A DNA stretch of 64,000 nucleotides from Coleophoma eucalyptorum. Lineage: Eukaryota > Ascomycota > Leotiomycetes > Helotiales > Dermateaceae. Made by a program: the position numbers and the translations under genes. The notes under the pieces are model-generated. The model made no database searches and was not told the origin of the DNA. It worked only from the letters and a program-made list of their open reading frames with translations. Positions within the stretch are counted from its first letter, which is position 1; each line of letters opens with the position of its first letter. Where the stretch lies: NCBI GenBank assembly GCA_026120035.1, contig JALRME010000008.1:744001-808000 (forward strand). The letters are read 5' to 3'. Below are positions 1 through 10,660 of the stretch, in pieces.

Positions 1-1131
1 GATGAAGATAGTACGGAAAAACTCCTACAACTTCTTGTCAACCTACCACTTGCAATTATACAAGCAGCCGCATACCTTAATTTTACGTCAACGACTATTG
101 CACGTTATCTGGAAATCTATGACGAAAGTATGCAGAATACTATAGAGCTACTAAAGAAGGGCTTTGAAGACCAAAGAAGATATCCAGAGATGGAGAATGC
201 AATTGCTTCTACTTGGCTGGTCTCATTTAAGCAAATCCAAAAGCAGAATAACCTGGCAGCGGATTATATGAAATTTATCGCGTGTATCCAAGAGAAAGAC
301 ATTCCAGAGGACCTCCTCCCAGAAGCACCACTCTTGGAACGAACAGATACACTTGGTACGCTTAAGGCATTTGGATTTATTACACAGCAACTCGATAGAA
401 GGTTTTATGATGTGCACCGACTTGTTCACTTAGCAACCCGAAACTGGTTAGAAATCGAAAGCCAGTTACTAGGGTGGACTGAGAAGGTGCTAGAACGACT
501 AAGAGCTACTATTCCATACGGTGGCCATGAAAAATGGAGGATATGGATACTGTATCTCCCTCATGCAATTAATCTCATCAACTCATCTCATATACCAGAA
601 ACATTAATTGAATCGCGCATCGACTTGTTAACCAAAATTGGGCGTTGTCAATTTAGCATTGGACAACACAGATTGGCCGGGGAAATGTATCAACAAGCGT
701 CTGGGTTAAGTGAGGCAGTACATGGGAAAGAGCACCCAGACAGCCTAAGAACCATGAATAATCTCGCAAATTTGCTCCGCGAGCAAGGCAAATATACAGA
801 GGCTGAGGTTATAGATCGGCAGACACTACAACTAAGAGAGAGGGTGCTCGGGAAGGAACACCCAGACACGCTCGGAAGTATGAGCAACCTCTCAATTTCG
901 CTCTCCGAGCAAGGCAAATATATTGAGGCTGAAGCTATAGACCAGCAGAAGTCACAACTCAAAGAGATGGTACTTGGGAATGAACAACCAAATATAAACA
1001 ATGTACCACTTTCTCCTGGCATGCAGCGTAATCATGCAGACGGAGAGCATCCGATCGGCCGGCAAGCTAAGCACACAATTAGTAGGAAAAGAAAGCGGAG
1101 AACCAGAGCCTGCGGAGAATTTTCTGAATAA
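1..1131 (+). CDS. NB-ARC/TPR NLR-like protein, 3' part
   Basis: The gene enters from outside the window: the frame is open from base 1, and the residues before the first in-frame ATG (130) include LPLAIIQAAAY, the motif that closes the nucleotide-binding domain in fungal NB-ARC/TPR proteins. A roughly 200-residue helical linker follows. Then come kinesin-light-chain-type TPR repeats marked by HGKEHPDSLRTMNNLA, LREQGKYTEAE and LGKEHPDTLGSMSNLS. The third repeat decays (LGNEQPNINNV) and the end is a basic, non-TPR tail, so the array is short for the family and is probably truncated or has lost splicing. Proteins of this type are cytoplasmic STAND sensors used in heterokaryon incompatibility or defence. 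That role is inferred from the family. The N-terminal effector domain is not visible. Confidence 0.8.
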   Translation, partial: DEDSTEKLLQLLVNLPLAIIQAAAYLNFTSTTIARYLEIYDESMQNTIELLKKGFEDQRRYPEMENAIASTWLVSFKQIQKQNNLAADYMKFIACIQEKDIPEDLLPEAPLLERTDTLGTLKAFGFITQQLDRRFYDVHRLVHLATRNWLEIESQLLGWTEKVLERLRATIPYGGHEKWRIWILYLPHAINLINSSHIPETLIESRIDLLTKIGRCQFSIGQHRLAGEMYQQASGLSEAVHGKEHPDSLRTMNNLANLLREQGKYTEAEVIDRQTLQLRERVLGKEHPDTLGSMSNLSISLSEQGKYIEAEAIDQQKSQLKEMVLGNEQPNINNVPLSPGMQRNHADGEHPIGRQAKHTISRKRKRRTRACGEFSE

Positions 1132-2459
1132 AACAAAAGAAAGAAATAACATAGTTAATCGCTCCATTGCTAGTCAATATCTAACCAGTTCAGAAAGGGA
1201 CATCAGAATCCACACTCAGCAACCTTATTATCCACCTCTACTAACTTATATTTATATATAAGGCCCTGATGTCTCCAATTTTTTTATGACTTGATTGGCA
1301 GCACTGAAATTGATTCCTCAATCGTATCCGAAGCTGCTTTGGTAATTAGGAGGGGAAACTTAGGTGTATAATTATAGTGAGTAAGGGTATAACCTACCAC
1401 ATTCACCATTATACAACGGCAATAAAAGGCTGTAAATAATTCATAGAGTTGGGATGTAAAGAAATACAAAGTGCAGGATTTAGCTCGTCGTAGTGTTGGC
1501 TATGAACTATACCAACAAGGGATCAGAGGTGCGACAAACCATTATTTTTCAGTTCTGTCTAGCGAAATCTGCATATGCGCTATCACTAAATTTGCAAAAT
1601 TTCTCGGGACAGGAAGCTTAAGCCATAAAAACGTTCCTTTGGGAAGTGCTGCAGGCATAATTAAGCATGGCTAAGAAGAGAAAGATGGAAAAACTATCCG
1701 CTGAACTTGGGACCGAGTATTGGGCCATGCTGATTTAAAGGTCAAGATATAAGCAGACTGCTGCAATTGTATGTTTTGTGGGGTTGTTGTCGTTGAGGGC
1801 AGCAATTGTGGTAGGGCTGGCCCTTAGTTGTTGAAGGTTCAGTGATCAATTGTAAGGGGATTCACATGTGACTTTGAGAACAATTTGGTGATAACCTTGA
1901 TTGAAGAGAATTGAAGGGCAGGCCGCTCTCAGAGGTTGAGAAAGCAAGTATTTGTGTAAGAATAAGGAATGTGATAAGGAATGTAAAGTATTGAAATAGG
2001 CTCAAATACAGTGAACTAAATTTCATGATTCTACCTATAGGTCACGTGTGTAGAAACTGGTAATCCTTGTATGATTCCTGTAAGATAACATTAGTTTAGC
2101 AGAAAAATTGGTTATAGCCATTCTTTCTCATAAGCTTTATGATTTCTGCTTGGAGATGTAGGTGCATGTGCCTGTGTGTGCTCGGATGCAAACACCATGA
2201 TTGTATTGCCATGGAGGTCGAATCGATACTTAATAAGAGTATTTATAAGACCTCCATCACACTCACTTAATCTACATTTTTACCTTACGATTTTGACCTG
2301 TCTACTTCAGTTGAACAAGAGGTATAGATCAACCAACAGTAAGGGAGCAAAAGTATGAATGCCCTTGAAGAGCGACCCTGCTCTAAAGCAGAGTTATAGG
2401 CTGTGTTAGCGCGTTTCAGATCATACTATTAGTGATTGCCTCGCTGTACGCTTTAGTGC
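1132..2459. other. intergenic region, no gene seen
   Basis: AT-rich sequence with only short, non-conserved reading frames. No recognisable coding signal or repeat was found. Confidence 0.5.
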
Positions 2460-2749
2460 ATTGCCTATAGTGCTCGGCCACTGCCTACTGGAGGCTGCAA
2501 CTTATAACAACGAGTAAGGGGGTATTGAGAATTTTGCACCCTACCTTAGATTCTGACCGGTATCCGGATTATGATGTAAGAATTGTACTATCACTTTCTG
2601 TACAGGAACTCACATATGTGACCATAGTGTTATATAGCGAGTCTCTTTCCGCACAATTTATATTTTTTAAAATCCAGGCTTGAAATATATTTTCACTCTA
2701 TTTTATTCGCCTATACAGTTCTTGTAATTAAAATTCAGTTCTCACCGTA

Positions 2750-3183
2750 ATGAAGCTCTCTTCCACTCTTGGACTTTTACTTTTACCAGTATTTGTTGCT
2801 ACGGCACCATCGCCACAGCCAGGCATTATCGCACGATCATCATGTTCTGGTTCCAGTCTTTGCTGCAAGAGCCTGGGGAAATCCACGGATAATGTCGTTT
2901 CACTATTGTTGGCTCTGCTTGGTGGAGTAGATAACGGCCCTACTGTCCCAGTTGGTGTGGACTGCAAGCCTCGTATGCCTTGTTCAATTAATAATGTTTT
3001 ATACATACTTACGATCATTAGTATCTGTAACTACATCGGGTGGTACCTGTAATGCACAGCCTTTGTGTTGCCAGGATAATGGTTTCGTAAGTCTATGTTC
3101 CCTTGAGTTCTACATTTCTTTTTTAGCTAACACAGAATTAGGGTGGTACACTTGCTTTTGATTGTACCCTTATTACTCCATAG
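2750..3183 (+). CDS. class I hydrophobin (copy 1)
   Basis: Three exons, 2750-2972, 3022-3086 and 3142-3183, with introns of 49 and 55 bp, encode about 109 residues. The product has an N-terminal signal peptide (MKLSSTLGLLLLPVFVATA) and the eight-cysteine hydrophobin pattern. Spacing is C-x5-CC-x32-C-x11-C-x5-CC-x12-C; the long third gap is the class I type. The cysteines are split over all three exons and line up only when both introns are removed, which supports the model. Family role: a secreted amphipathic protein that self-assembles on hyphal or spore surfaces and makes them water-repellent. It has a diverged paralogue 1,652 bp downstream with identical exon 1 length and first-intron length. 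Confidence 0.9.
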
Positions 3184-4079
3184 ACACATAGGAATTCAGT
3201 ATTGGATACGAACAGTGATCAATCCGCCGAACAACAATTTAGCACCTTGTACAGAAACAACTAGAGTCGAGATCAGCATTTGTATTTGAAGCTCTTAGGA
3301 GTAGGCTACTTCTTAATGGGGTTGGTCCTTCATTTGTTTTTGAATAGTGCCAATTGAGTATAAATTAGCTGCTACATTTTGCTATTCTAGGTGGACCTTA
3401 GTTTTTTGAGCCCCAATCCAACATTTAACATAGTTGTTTAAGTTTCATGTTCCTTTTGCTGAGAAGTTCGTACCAAACGAAAACAAGTAACGCATGGCGC
3501 ATTAATGTGATCCAAGGTCAGCAGTAATGGAATACTATGGCAAATTAGAACAAACCTACTAGTAGATTGTTTTTCGTTATCAAGAGCCCATTTATGTCTT
3601 CCTTAACAGTTTAAGTTATCGTCCCTTCCACGAAGAGTTCCAAGAAAGTTCTCTCCTACTCACTACGAGAAGGCATAGATGTACCGTAGGAATTCAAAGC
3701 AAAGCAGTAGTATACTGCTTTCTCAAATTTAATGTCGTATGATGATATCAAGATTTCATATTACAAGATCAGCAGCTTTAAAATCACCATATATAATACA
3801 TTTCTATCGGAGCGAAGAAGGCCAATCTATGGACACAAAAAAGCTCAAGCTTACTTTGGTGATTAATTCTATTCCCATCATGATCTTAATCTAGAGCTAT
3901 AGATTGTATTTGGGAGATTTATCTAAAATAGACTATGTATGATATAACAGGTTTGAATATCTGGGCTGGATTTGGAAAGTTGGTCTGCGGTTTGCAGATG
4001 ATTATGAGAATGCAGATATCGTGAGCATAGGATATAGAGGAGACATTTCATTTAAATACAATTCTATCTCCCAATTCTT

Positions 4080-4155
4080 CTAGAGCTCGTATCCAAGTTG
4101 AACCCTCAAGCTGCATGTCATCAGTTCCAAGTTCTTTCTAGCACATCCATAATCT
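4080..4155 (-). pseudogene. relic of the 3' end of the Zn2Cys6 gene
   Basis: This stretch matches 5722-5808, the 3' end of the intact regulator: TAGAGCTCGTATCCAAG here, TAAAGCTCTTATCCAAG there. It sits directly against the start of the second hydrophobin unit. It is the truncated copy of the regulator tail carried along when the segment was duplicated. No open frame is kept. Confidence 0.7.
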
Positions 4156-5808
4156 CTAGCGCTTGGCCACTACCTACTAGAGGCAAGCGTTTATCAATGA
4201 GTAAGGGGTGTTAAGATTTTTCGACCTTACCTTAGATACTGGCTTATGATGTAAGAATTGTTTCTGCATAGGAATTCACATACTTGACCATATTGTATTT
4301 CCCTTTTAATTAATTTTTTCAATCCACAGACCTCGAAAACTTTTTGGCTCTATTTTATTCTCTCACATACTCCCTATAATTAAAATTCAATATTCACAGA
4401 AATGAAGCTCTCTCACGCTCTTGAATTCTTACTTTCACCGGCATTTGTTACTGCGGCCGCTTTGCCACAAACAGGCACTATCGCACTATCATCATGTCTT
4501 GATTCGAGAGTTTGCTGCAATTTCATGGTGAAGGCTTCTGATCCTGCTGCAGCATCGATATTGGACCGGCTCGGTATAGTAGTAGAGGAAGTTACCAACC
4601 TAGTAGGATTAACCTGTAGCCCTAGTATGCTCTGTTAATAAATGAATATTTTATACATGCTTACGGTCGTTAGCCGCTATAATTGGATCAGGGGCAGGTA
4701 GTAGTTGTTCTAACCAGGCTGCGTGTTGCAAGGACAATAGTCACGTAAGTCTATGGTACCTTGAGTCCTATATATCTGGTTAACACGGAATCAGGGTGGT
4801 TTAGTTGCTACTGGATGTCTCCCACTTACTCTGTAGACATACAGGAAGCGAGTCTTAAATACAGTTGGTAATAAATTAGGATAACGACAATATCTAACCC
4901 CGTTCTGAATCAAGTGAACTCGGGATCAACATTTATATTTGGGGTTTCAGTTGCTTAACTCAATTAGTTTTTTAATGCTACTGGAATAGTACTATTTCTG
5001 ATGGAAATTGGCCGATTTTTGCAGCTTTTGATAAAACGTCTTGAATTTTTGGCTCCAATTGAACACTTTCACGCAACTATATGAGAGTTAACTTGCTCAT
5101 TCTAGCTAAGAAATTCATTGCCAAGCGGAAAAGACAGTATGTAGCTAGCGTATTAACATAAGTAAGGGTAACTAGTAATACAATTCTGTGGTGAATTATA
5201 TCGAATCTACTAATTGACTATTTTCCATAACCAAGAGCTCGTTAATCTCCCTTATAGCCTTCCACACGAATAAAAGTTGAAAGTTTCGCCCATTCACTCC
5301 GAGGATATGGGTTTGCTGTCAAGGCAAAATAAAGTAGTACACTACTCCCTTTTCAACTTTGAGGCCATATAATAGTATGATATTATCTTAATTGCACAGT
5401 CCAAGGCCAGCTACTATAAAGTCACCCTATAGAAACGCAGACTTGGAAAGCTGACTTTCTATCATGCTTTCATACTACGCCTCTATGAAAAACTGTCGAA
5501 CCACAAGAATGAGATATGAAAGATAGTAATAGAAAAGAGCTAGACTATACTTTGGAGGTTCATTTAAACTAGACTTTGAACGATATGACAAGTTCAAATA
5601 TTTGGGGTGCATTTGAAGATTATATGTCTAAGGTGTGCAGGTGGATGTAAAGACAGATATCGTGAGCATGGGACAGAGAAGAGATATGTCATTTGAATAA
5701 AATTGTAGCCCTCAATTCATCTAAAGCTCTTATCCAAGATAGATCCCCAGGCTGTATGCCACCATTTTCAAGCCCTTTCCAGCACATCTCCATAACCTCT
5801 AGCGCTCG
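4156..5808. repeat. tandem duplication unit 2 (hydrophobin unit)
   Basis: Second copy of the segment described at 2460-4155. It runs from the junction beside the regulator relic through hydrophobin 2 and its 3' region into the 3' end of the intact Zn2Cys6 gene, so the duplication breakpoint lies inside that gene's coding end. The gene-free part between 4837 and 5688 is the counterpart of 3184-4070 and holds nothing else recognisable. Confidence 0.8.
4402..4836 (+). CDS. class I hydrophobin (copy 2)
   Basis: Exons 4402-4624, 4674-4744 and 4795-4836, with introns of 49 and 50 bp, encode about 111 residues. A signal peptide (MKLSHALEFLLSPAFVTAA) precedes C-x5-CC-x32-C-x13-C-x5-CC-x12-C, the class I hydrophobin arrangement with all eight cysteines. 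The ending GGLVATGC is closer to the usual hydrophobin C-terminus than copy 1's GGTLAFDC. Exon 1 is 223 bp in both copies, as expected after tandem duplication. The proteins have diverged a good deal between cysteines, so they may differ in surface or expression. Likely a secreted cell-wall coat protein; both copies look intact. Confidence 0.9.
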
Positions 5809-6765
5809 CCAGATCATGCAGGTTGACTGGAGGTCGATACCGGATGATAGTACTGCTTCTCGGAAGAATTGCTGTTGAGTTACCGTTGTCGCCATACAGC
5901 CAGCGATGCACAAAGGCCATACAAGATTTAGAAGCAGCGTATGTTCAGGAAGAAACCGAAAGGTAAAGGTCCACTCAAAAACCAACTTTTTGGCCGCAGG
6001 AAGGGCTGGTGCATCTGTACCATGAAGCGTGATATGAAGATATATCAATGCAGCGTGGACGAACAGGCACGTGATAACCGCTACCCCCATCCTTCGTAAG
6101 TGCGTTGCGGCTTCAGTAGGATGAAGGGTGCGGTCCGACGTAATTGCTGTGAGCTCGACACATTCCCGATGTGATACCCGGACGCCATCTTCTAGTAGAT
6201 CCCGTAGTCTATCCCCTTCCAATTGAAAATCATTGCTCTGACGGGGCTTTAATGATTCATACTTTTGGATACTCAAACTGTAGACCCCATCTATAAGGAT
6301 CTTAATCCAGTGCTCACAGCTGATAGGCTCAGGTGGAATGTCTTGGTTGTGTTGATTCTTCAAGCTCATATAAATAGACCGTAGGCCTGGGACAGCTAAA
6401 GGGTCCGAAACTGCAATTAAAGACTCCAGTAACCTCTCTTCTTGGTATCGCATTGTTTTGCTCTCAGTTATACCCTTCACAGATGAGTTTTCAGTCTCCT
6501 GTAAGTGATACTGCCGGCGACGTTTGGCTTCTAAAGCTCGAGACCGCCGAAGTCCATCGTTCTTAGCCTTGACAAGAGTGCGGATCTCGATAGCCATCTC
6601 CTTTTCTTTCTTTCCGCCATCCATAAACTCCGGCTTATTGTCAGAGCGAAAACATTCAATTTCCAATCGCTCACATGTTGCGCAAGTCGGAAGCCCTTCG
6701 TCGCATTTCTTGCGACGGATTCTACAGGTCCAACAGCTATTGTTTGGTCGCTTGACCGATGTCAT
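5689..6765 (-). CDS. Zn2Cys6 transcription factor (Fungal_trans_2 type)
   Basis: Single exon, about 358 residues from the ATG at 6765; a frame continuing upstream to 6831 is probably leader. Residues about 9-40 hold the binuclear zinc cluster CWTCRIRRKKCDEGLPTCATC followed by ERLEIEC. A basic, coiled-coil-like stretch rich in K, R and E follows. The C-terminal half (TCLFVHAALIYLHITLHG, then WPLCIAGCMA and ALEVMEMCWKG) resembles the Fungal_trans_2 / DUF3468 regulatory domain. Expected role: nuclear DNA-binding regulator. It is transcribed away from the oxidoreductase at 7195, and the shared promoter carries three repeats that include CGG triplets, the half-site such factors bind. Its last 80 bp or so were copied in the hydrophobin duplication. 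Confidence 0.88.
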   Translation of the reverse strand: MTSVKRPNNSCWTCRIRRKKCDEGLPTCATCERLEIECFRSDNKPEFMDGGKKEKEMAIEIRTLVKAKNDGLRRSRALEAKRRRQYHLQETENSSVKGITESKTMRYQEERLLESLIAVSDPLAVPGLRSIYMSLKNQHNQDIPPEPISCEHWIKILIDGVYSLSIQKYESLKPRQSNDFQLEGDRLRDLLEDGVRVSHRECVELTAITSDRTLHPTEAATHLRRMGVAVITCLFVHAALIYLHITLHGTDAPALPAAKKLVFEWTFTFRFLPEHTLLLNLVWPLCIAGCMATTVTQQQFFREAVLSSGIDLQSTCMIWRALEVMEMCWKGLENGGIQPGDLSWIRALDELRATILFK

Positions 6766-6886
6766 AAGTGATAACCAGATGAAGTGATGCTTATTCTGGA
6801 AGTGTCTTGAGTTCTTTGAAGTTCTGTACAATTAACAGCGTTTTGTCTGATGAAGACGGTTGGGGACCCGAAGGAAGATGCTGCCT

Positions 6887-6997
6887 CGGTTCGCCTTGCT
6901 CTTTCGGATATTTGTCAGCCAGCCCGGCTCGTCTTGCTCTCCCGGCGAATACTATTTTGCTTCAGCAGGATGCACTTCCAGCTCGGCACGCCTTGCT
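6887..6997. promoter_or_regulatory. three direct repeats CGGNNCGYCTTGCT in divergent promoter
   Basis: Copies at 6887-6900 (CGGTTCGCCTTGCT), 6925-6938 (CGGCTCGTCTTGCT) and 6984-6997 (CGGCACGCCTTGCT) share 11 of 14 positions in all three. They stand in the same orientation between the Zn2Cys6 gene and the oxidoreductase. A CGG triplet is the typical half-site of Zn2Cys6 proteins, so an operator for the neighbouring regulator is a reasonable inference. Confidence 0.6.
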
Positions 6998-7080
6998 GTA
7001 ATGAATAAACAAAATGCTGACTTTGCTTTGTCACAAAGATTGTTATAAATGTTTGACACGCTTTATATCAAAGAGGTATA

Positions 7081-7089
7081 CATATAAGA
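7081..7089 (+). promoter_or_regulatory. TATA-like element
   Basis: CATATAAGA lies about 106 bp before the ATG at 7195, a plausible position for a core promoter of the oxidoreductase. Confidence 0.35.
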
Positions 7090-7194
7090 CGACAAGCAGT
7101 TATGTCAATTCAAAAAGCAGACTTCTCCCCCATAATCTGCGCTCGTTACAAATCCTAAAGTAAATCCACTCAAATTCATACTATCCACTTGAAA

Positions 7195-8446
7195 ATGCCT
7201 ATCAAAGTCGGTATGATCGGTCTCAGTACCAGACCCAACTCGTGGGCTGCTGCAGCTCACGTAGTACCGCTACGCACTCACCCAGGTCTGTCGGCAAAAT
7301 ATGCACTGATGGCGCTAGCAACATCGACTGCAACAACTGCTACTGCTGCAGCTGAGAAATGGGATCTGCCACCCGAGAAAGCTTATGCTAGCGCTGCTGA
7401 TATCGCCGCCGATCCGGACGTTGATCTTGTGGTTGTAAGTGTAAAAGTTCCACTGCACAAGGAGCTGACCCTTCCGGCCTTAAAGGCGGGTAAAGATGTC
7501 TTTGTGGAGTGGCCTCTAGCAAATGGGGTAGATGATGTTCAGGAGCTGGTGCAGGCAGCAAAGGAGGGAGGTGGTAGAAACATAGTTGGACTACAGGCAA
7601 GATGCTCTCCTGCTATCTTAAAGGTCTGTATTGATAGCAATGATTCAATCTACAGAGATACTGAATTGGCCTAGGCTAAAGAAATCCTTGAGTCGGGAAC
7701 TTTAGGTAGAATTATCTCGACCGATATTCTTGGAGTTGATAGCAGGATGATATTTTTCCCTCAAGACTATGATTATACTCGTGAAGCGAAAAATGGTAAT
7801 TACTTTCCACACCAATCTCCGAAACCTTCTGGTCTAGTCTTAACTTGCGATACTTCTTATAGGGGTAAATATTACGACAGTCATCGCTGGACATGTTCTC
7901 GATGCAATGTGTTTTCTCCTCGGAGAATTTGCCTTCCTGAACGCTAATGCAAAGACCAATTTCCCGAAAGTCACTACTCCATTTCATGAGAACCCAATAT
8001 CAGTCACCGCATTTGACAGCCTCTCTGTACATGGTGAGCTGGAGAGCGGGACAACGGTAACATTTCAAATATTCTCCACCACTTCGGGCATGAATTCATT
8101 CACGTGGATTATCACCGGAGAAAAGGGTTCCCTTAAATTCGAAGCAAATGGCGTGGCTGTCCAGATGGATCCTCCTAAGCTATTCTGCGACAAGCAAGAG
8201 GCCTCAAAGTCCAGTGTTGAGGTCCACACAGAACTTGATGGAAGGTTCCGGGAGCTTTGGGAGGAAGTGGAACTGGCCCAACCCATGGCGTACGGTCAGG
8301 TCGGAGAGGTATACGATACTATCGCCAATGGGGAGAAGGTGAAGGGCTGTTTGGTGGATTTTGAAGGTGCGGCCCTGAGGCATCGAATGCTAGATGCTTG
8401 CTTCAAGAGCGCTCGCGACGGAACAAGAGAGACATATCGTAAATAA
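7195..8446 (+). CDS. Gfo/Idh/MocA-family oxidoreductase (Gal80-like)
   Basis: Three exons, 7195-7623, 7675-7795 and 7863-8446 (introns 51 and 67 bp), about 377 residues. The second intron is needed: it joins EAKNG to VNITTVIAGHVLDAMCFLLG in frame. An N-terminal Rossmann fold (IKVGMIGLSTRPNSWA) is followed by AADPDVDLVVVSVKVPLHKE and AGKDVFVEWPL. This last is the family's EKP-like motif, with W instead of the catalytic Lys neighbourhood, as in Gal80-type members that bind NAD(P) but may not catalyse. The C-terminal half has the alpha/beta domain (GTTVTFQIF, SLKFEANG). It is either a sugar or cyclitol dehydrogenase or a Gal80-like co-regulator. Pairing with a divergent Zn2Cys6 factor makes a regulatory partnership thinkable but unproven. 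Confidence 0.82.
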
Positions 8447-9342
8447 TGAGTGACTGTGATGAGATAGGTTGATCACGCATAAATTACTTTATCGGATTCA
8501 TTCCCGGATTAAATGAACAATTTAAGTGCCATTGTCTAAGTCAAAAGTGACTTCTAGAATAGAAAGATAACAAATACTTATTTGTGTAAAGTGGGACTCT
8601 TCTTTGGGAAGAATTAGCGTAATCACATATCGAGTCGCACTTTGAGTTATACAACTAAGTCCCAGTAACTCTTGAACTAATTAGAGCATAAGGAGAACTA
8701 GTTTTCCTAGAGAGTCTGAGGGTAAATTGTATTAAGTATATTATTTATAACATTTGCTAGTGTAGTGAACTAAATATTAACTTTGAAGCTATACTTTTTA
8801 CCGTCAACAACCTTCATATCGTACACTAACAAATCTATTCAAAAGCCCTCCCTTTGTTTTGTCTATACGTTTAACTATCAGAATAGGCAACCCCAAAGGA
8901 GTTATATGTATGACACACCATATGTATGGTACTAGGGCAATCTATTCACTAAGGTTGTTGTTTTACAGCGGGATTGGGAATGATCTTATACTCTTGACGG
9001 ATATACACATGACTATAGTAAGCGTAATCGCATGCTCCCTACTGTAAAGCTCACTGCCAAGCATGCACTCCTTTAACAGGCTACTAGGTTAAATGGAATT
9101 GATTTAGAATATTATTATTAAGCGGATATATTACATCTTACGCTAATATGTATCGTATACCCTACAGCGTCCGCTAAATACATAAAAAGTACACTTGCAG
9201 TTAAATCTATATAAGACACTTCAACTATTCGGCCTATGTATGTATGGCGGCTTATGTGGTTAGATAGACTTAATTAAAACGTTCACCACGAAGTGGCATC
9301 AACATTGACGCCCGCCTTCTCCTACGGTTCAGACTGCGATGC
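8447..9342. other. intergenic, AT-rich, no gene seen
   Basis: Very AT-rich up to about 9270, then an abrupt change to GC-rich sequence that belongs to the decayed gene on the minus strand. No gene or repeat recognised. Confidence 0.5.
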
Positions 9343-10445
9343 CTATAACTCCGGCTCCGGCAGCGGTCCGCTAGGGCCCCATAACCTCGGGGCGATAGAA
9401 CAGGGACCAGGGGGTAGTGGTGACTGGTCACTCTTATGCGGCTTGCGAGTAGAGCGAGAGCATCCACCTTTACGGGGGCCTCTCCGGCAGCCCGCACACT
9501 TGGTGCCTGGCTTTGATACCTGTCTAGCACCTTACGAGTATAGGCGAAACACTCCACGTCGTCGTCACAGCAGAGAGAGCATCGGTAATCCCCTACTAAC
9601 ATCTCTCCCAGCTCCGTCTCCATTATTCGGCCGATGTGGCTCCAGCTTCGGCGCCCATCAGGCCTCATGGCCGCCAAATCCTCGCTGGTGCGCGACCACC
9701 ATTTCCCGGCCACGCCCGGACTGTACTCAGCCTTGGTCTTGGTTTCCTGGGGGTCCCAATCCCAAGACAGCCGAGGCTGATTGGCCACCTGCGCCTGGTC
9801 GTACTGGATCCGCAAGGACCCGTTAACAACCGGAGTTGACACTGATGGCGAGGGTTCTGTATTTTATATCCAGTCTATTAGCGGTTATCTTACAACACCA
9901 ACATACCGGCCTAACATACTCGAAATCCCCGAAGGTTACGCTGTCAACGCTATCATCCTCGTTCTTCACAAACAATGGTGGAGAGGGTGGTGGGATGACA
10001 GCAGCGGCGACAGCGGTTTGTAATTATGTACCAGTTCAAGCTCTGTAATAATTGGCGAGACTACAACTTACGGGACGTCACGTCGGGCGGCACCCGAACG
10101 ACGACGCCGGTGGGGGACCAGGCCCGCGGCAGCAAGTATCTGGCGCTGAGATAAGTCTTTCTTCCAATATAACACTAGGATGATCGGCTCAACTGGCCAG
10201 GCGACGTGTTTCTTTATCTCAGTAATGGCAAACGCGGCCTCATGAGTTATTTGGTTTAGGGGTGCACTTGGGCTATACTGTTTGGAGTACTCAGGTGAAC
10301 TTCTGGGCCAATAAGATTCCCCTCCCAAATAATTCGGTGAAAGCAAGCATTCGGAGTTTTCTGCGTTAAATAAACACGTCTCCCGTCCAGCTGGACGGGT
10401 GTGAATCACGTGTATTGATTTTGAATATCTACAAGCAATGCCCAC
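9343..10445 (-). pseudogene. Cys-rich hypothetical protein gene with frameshift
   Basis: Three coding-looking blocks on the minus strand are joined by plausible splice sites. The first (10445-about 10070) ends GAARRDVP directly before GTAAGT. The second is acidic and proline-rich (VIPPPSPPLFVKNEDD). The third starts near 9850 (PVVNGSLRIQYDQAQ) and contains KWWSRTSEDL, CSLCCDDDVEC and FAYTRK. At about 9530 the sensible frame shifts by one base and continues as SKPGTKCAGCRRGPRKGGC, ending LPEPEL-stop at 9343. In the unshifted frame the sequence becomes Arg/Leu-rich nonsense to 9270. The CxxC and CxxCx6C clusters suggest a zinc-binding fungal family of unknown function. A single lost base (or a sequencing error) explains the break. 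The start is unclear. Confidence 0.5.
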
Positions 10446-10660
10446 CCACCACTGGCATCATAGATAGTCTTATGCCTGGGGAATAACTCGTCGCAGCCAC
10501 TCTAGATAAAGGACCCTAGTATCTCGAATTTTTTGGCTGTGATCACATTTTAGAGGCCCTGTATTTATTTTTCGCCATTACTCGTGCCTATAATCCCACG
10601 ATGTCTCATTTGGTAGAAATACAACCTTTCAAGTCTCCTGAAAGTAATCTGACGCTTATT

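Larger units (their letters stand above)
2460..4155. repeat. tandem duplication unit 1 (hydrophobin unit)
   Basis: First copy of a segment of about 1.65 kb that recurs, diverged, at 4156-5808. Matching landmarks in order are: GCTCGGCCACTGCCTACTGG near 2470 against GCTTGGCCACTACCTACTAG near 4157; the ATGATGTAAGAATTGT block; the hydrophobin promoter and gene; the AAGAGCYC block near 3582 and 5234; and a stretch matching the 3' end of the 5.7-6.8 kb regulator. Many differences look like transitions. Confidence 0.8.

Noticed and set aside
9293..9826. Plus-strand open frame of 177 codons opposite the Cys-rich pseudogene
   Set aside because: Pro/Arg/Gly-rich composition without motifs; it is the mirror of GC-rich minus-strand coding sequence that does show Cys clusters.
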